Positions 63,720-64,000 of a stretch of DNA of 64,000 bases are shown here, piece after piece. Position numbers and translations under genes: made by a program. Below the pieces are notes generated by a model. The model made no database searches, was not told where the DNA came from, and saw nothing but the letters and a program-made list of their open reading frames with translations. Position 1 is the first letter of the stretch, and every line of letters starts with the position of its first letter. This stretch comes from Desulfovibrio litoralis DSM 11393 (GTDB lineage Bacteria; Desulfobacterota; Desulfovibrionia; Desulfovibrionales; Desulfovibrionaceae). The stretch spans positions 39,955 to 103,954 of the forward strand of contig NZ_FRDI01000008.1 of NCBI RefSeq assembly GCF_900143255.1, given 5' to 3'.

Positions 63720-64000
63720 TGGGCTCTCCCTCAAAGACGGGGGCAGGTAGAAAAAATCTAATAAAAAAGACATACTGCCATAAAGCGGTATGCCTAACAG
63801 GGCAAAACGCGATTCCGACCAAAGAAAGGAGATCGCCCTGTGGAAAGAATTCTAATCGGTTTGCCAGAATTTACAATAGAAAATGTTGTTTCCGCCAAAC
63901 CCGTGGTATTACAAGTTTCTTGGATGGGACAGGCTGTTTGCCCGCATTGTGGCAGCAAGCAACTGCGTATCAAGGATAGTTTTTGGAGAAGCATAAAAAA
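63720..64000 (+). mobile_element. Left part of an ISL3-like insertion sequence (cut by window)
   Basis: The end TGGGCTCTCCC near 63720 has the GG..CTC form of ISL3 terminal repeats. About 100 bases of noncoding leader follow, with a CATACTGC/GCGGTATG hairpin (63770-63791). The transposase begins at 63840. The exact end and target duplication cannot be set without the right end. Confidence 0.55.
63840..64000 (+). CDS. ISL3-family transposase, N-terminal fragment at window edge
   Basis: The frame begins with GTG, supported by AAAGGAG nine bases upstream. It encodes VERILIGLPEFTIENVV and continues to a zinc-finger start CPHCGSKQLRIKDSFWRS. ISL3 transposases open with exactly this kind of short strand, then a CPxCG zinc ribbon. 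Only 53 codons lie in the window, with no frameshift. The gene is cut by the edge, so activity cannot be judged. Confidence 0.7.
   Translation, partial: MERILIGLPEFTIENVVSAKPVVLQVSWMGQAVCPHCGSKQLRIKDSFWRSIK

Overview
The window is AT-rich bacterial DNA from an anaerobe that looks like a low-GC member of the Desulfovibrionales. The best evidence is the operon hdrCBA-flxDCBA (35.6-42.7 kb), in the order I recall for Desulfovibrio. Supporting genes are acs, an FdhD-like gene, two phenylacetate-CoA ligase paralogues and a DHH-CBS-CCA nucleotidyltransferase fusion. The order-level placement is inference; I did not identify a species.

Region 1 (1 to about 18,983) is the right part of a prophage of T7-like podovirus architecture. 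It holds the end of a probable capsid gene, tail tubular A and B, internal virion proteins like gp13, gp14, gp15 and gp16 (the last 2276 aa with a metallopeptidase motif), a collar-type tail fibre and a DUF4376 protein. A cluster of hairpins and terminators follows, then two reverse-strand membrane-protein genes, a DUF4156 lipoprotein, a zinc-ribbon membrane protein, two candidate structured RNAs (one resembling C4 antisense RNA) and a Rha-family regulator. The prophage appears to end at a tRNA-Ser 3' end (18,967-18,983), preceded by tandem 11-bp repeats that look like integrase arm sites. The integrase and left end are outside the window.

Region 2 (19-35.4 kb) is host DNA. It has a GT92-like glycosyltransferase, a 295-bp tandem duplication carrying the tails of two convergent genes, mtaD and the DHH-CBS-CCA fusion. 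A reverse-strand run follows (nitroreductase, rsfS, gpmI, zinc-ribbon protein, paaK, ACT protein), then acs, argF, a SpoU/TrmH methyltransferase and an FdhD homologue without its cysteine motif.

Region 3 (35.6-42.7 kb) is the seven-gene Hdr-Flx electron-bifurcation operon, with overlapping or abutting genes throughout.

Region 4 (42.7-54.8 kb) is accessory in character. It has a MipA/OmpV porin with a large inverted repeat upstream, a glycine/aspartate-repeat protein, a cluster of small exported proteins (SH3, ankyrin), a second paaK, a flavoprotein, an unknown membrane protein, a double CAP-like protein and a DUF362 ferredoxin.

Region 5 (54.8-64 kb) has ligA, a MazF/PemK toxin overlapping a TPR protein whose C-terminus looks like an antitoxin tail, ugd, an anchored exported protein, acpS, a CDF transporter, crcB and the start of an ISL3-like insertion sequence. 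A structured repeat of about 190 bp occurs at 42.7 kb and, inverted, at 59.4 kb, with a decayed copy at 46.0 kb.

The strongest novelty candidates are the TPR-MazF pair, the dispersed repeat with compensatory base changes, and the RNA cluster of the prophage.
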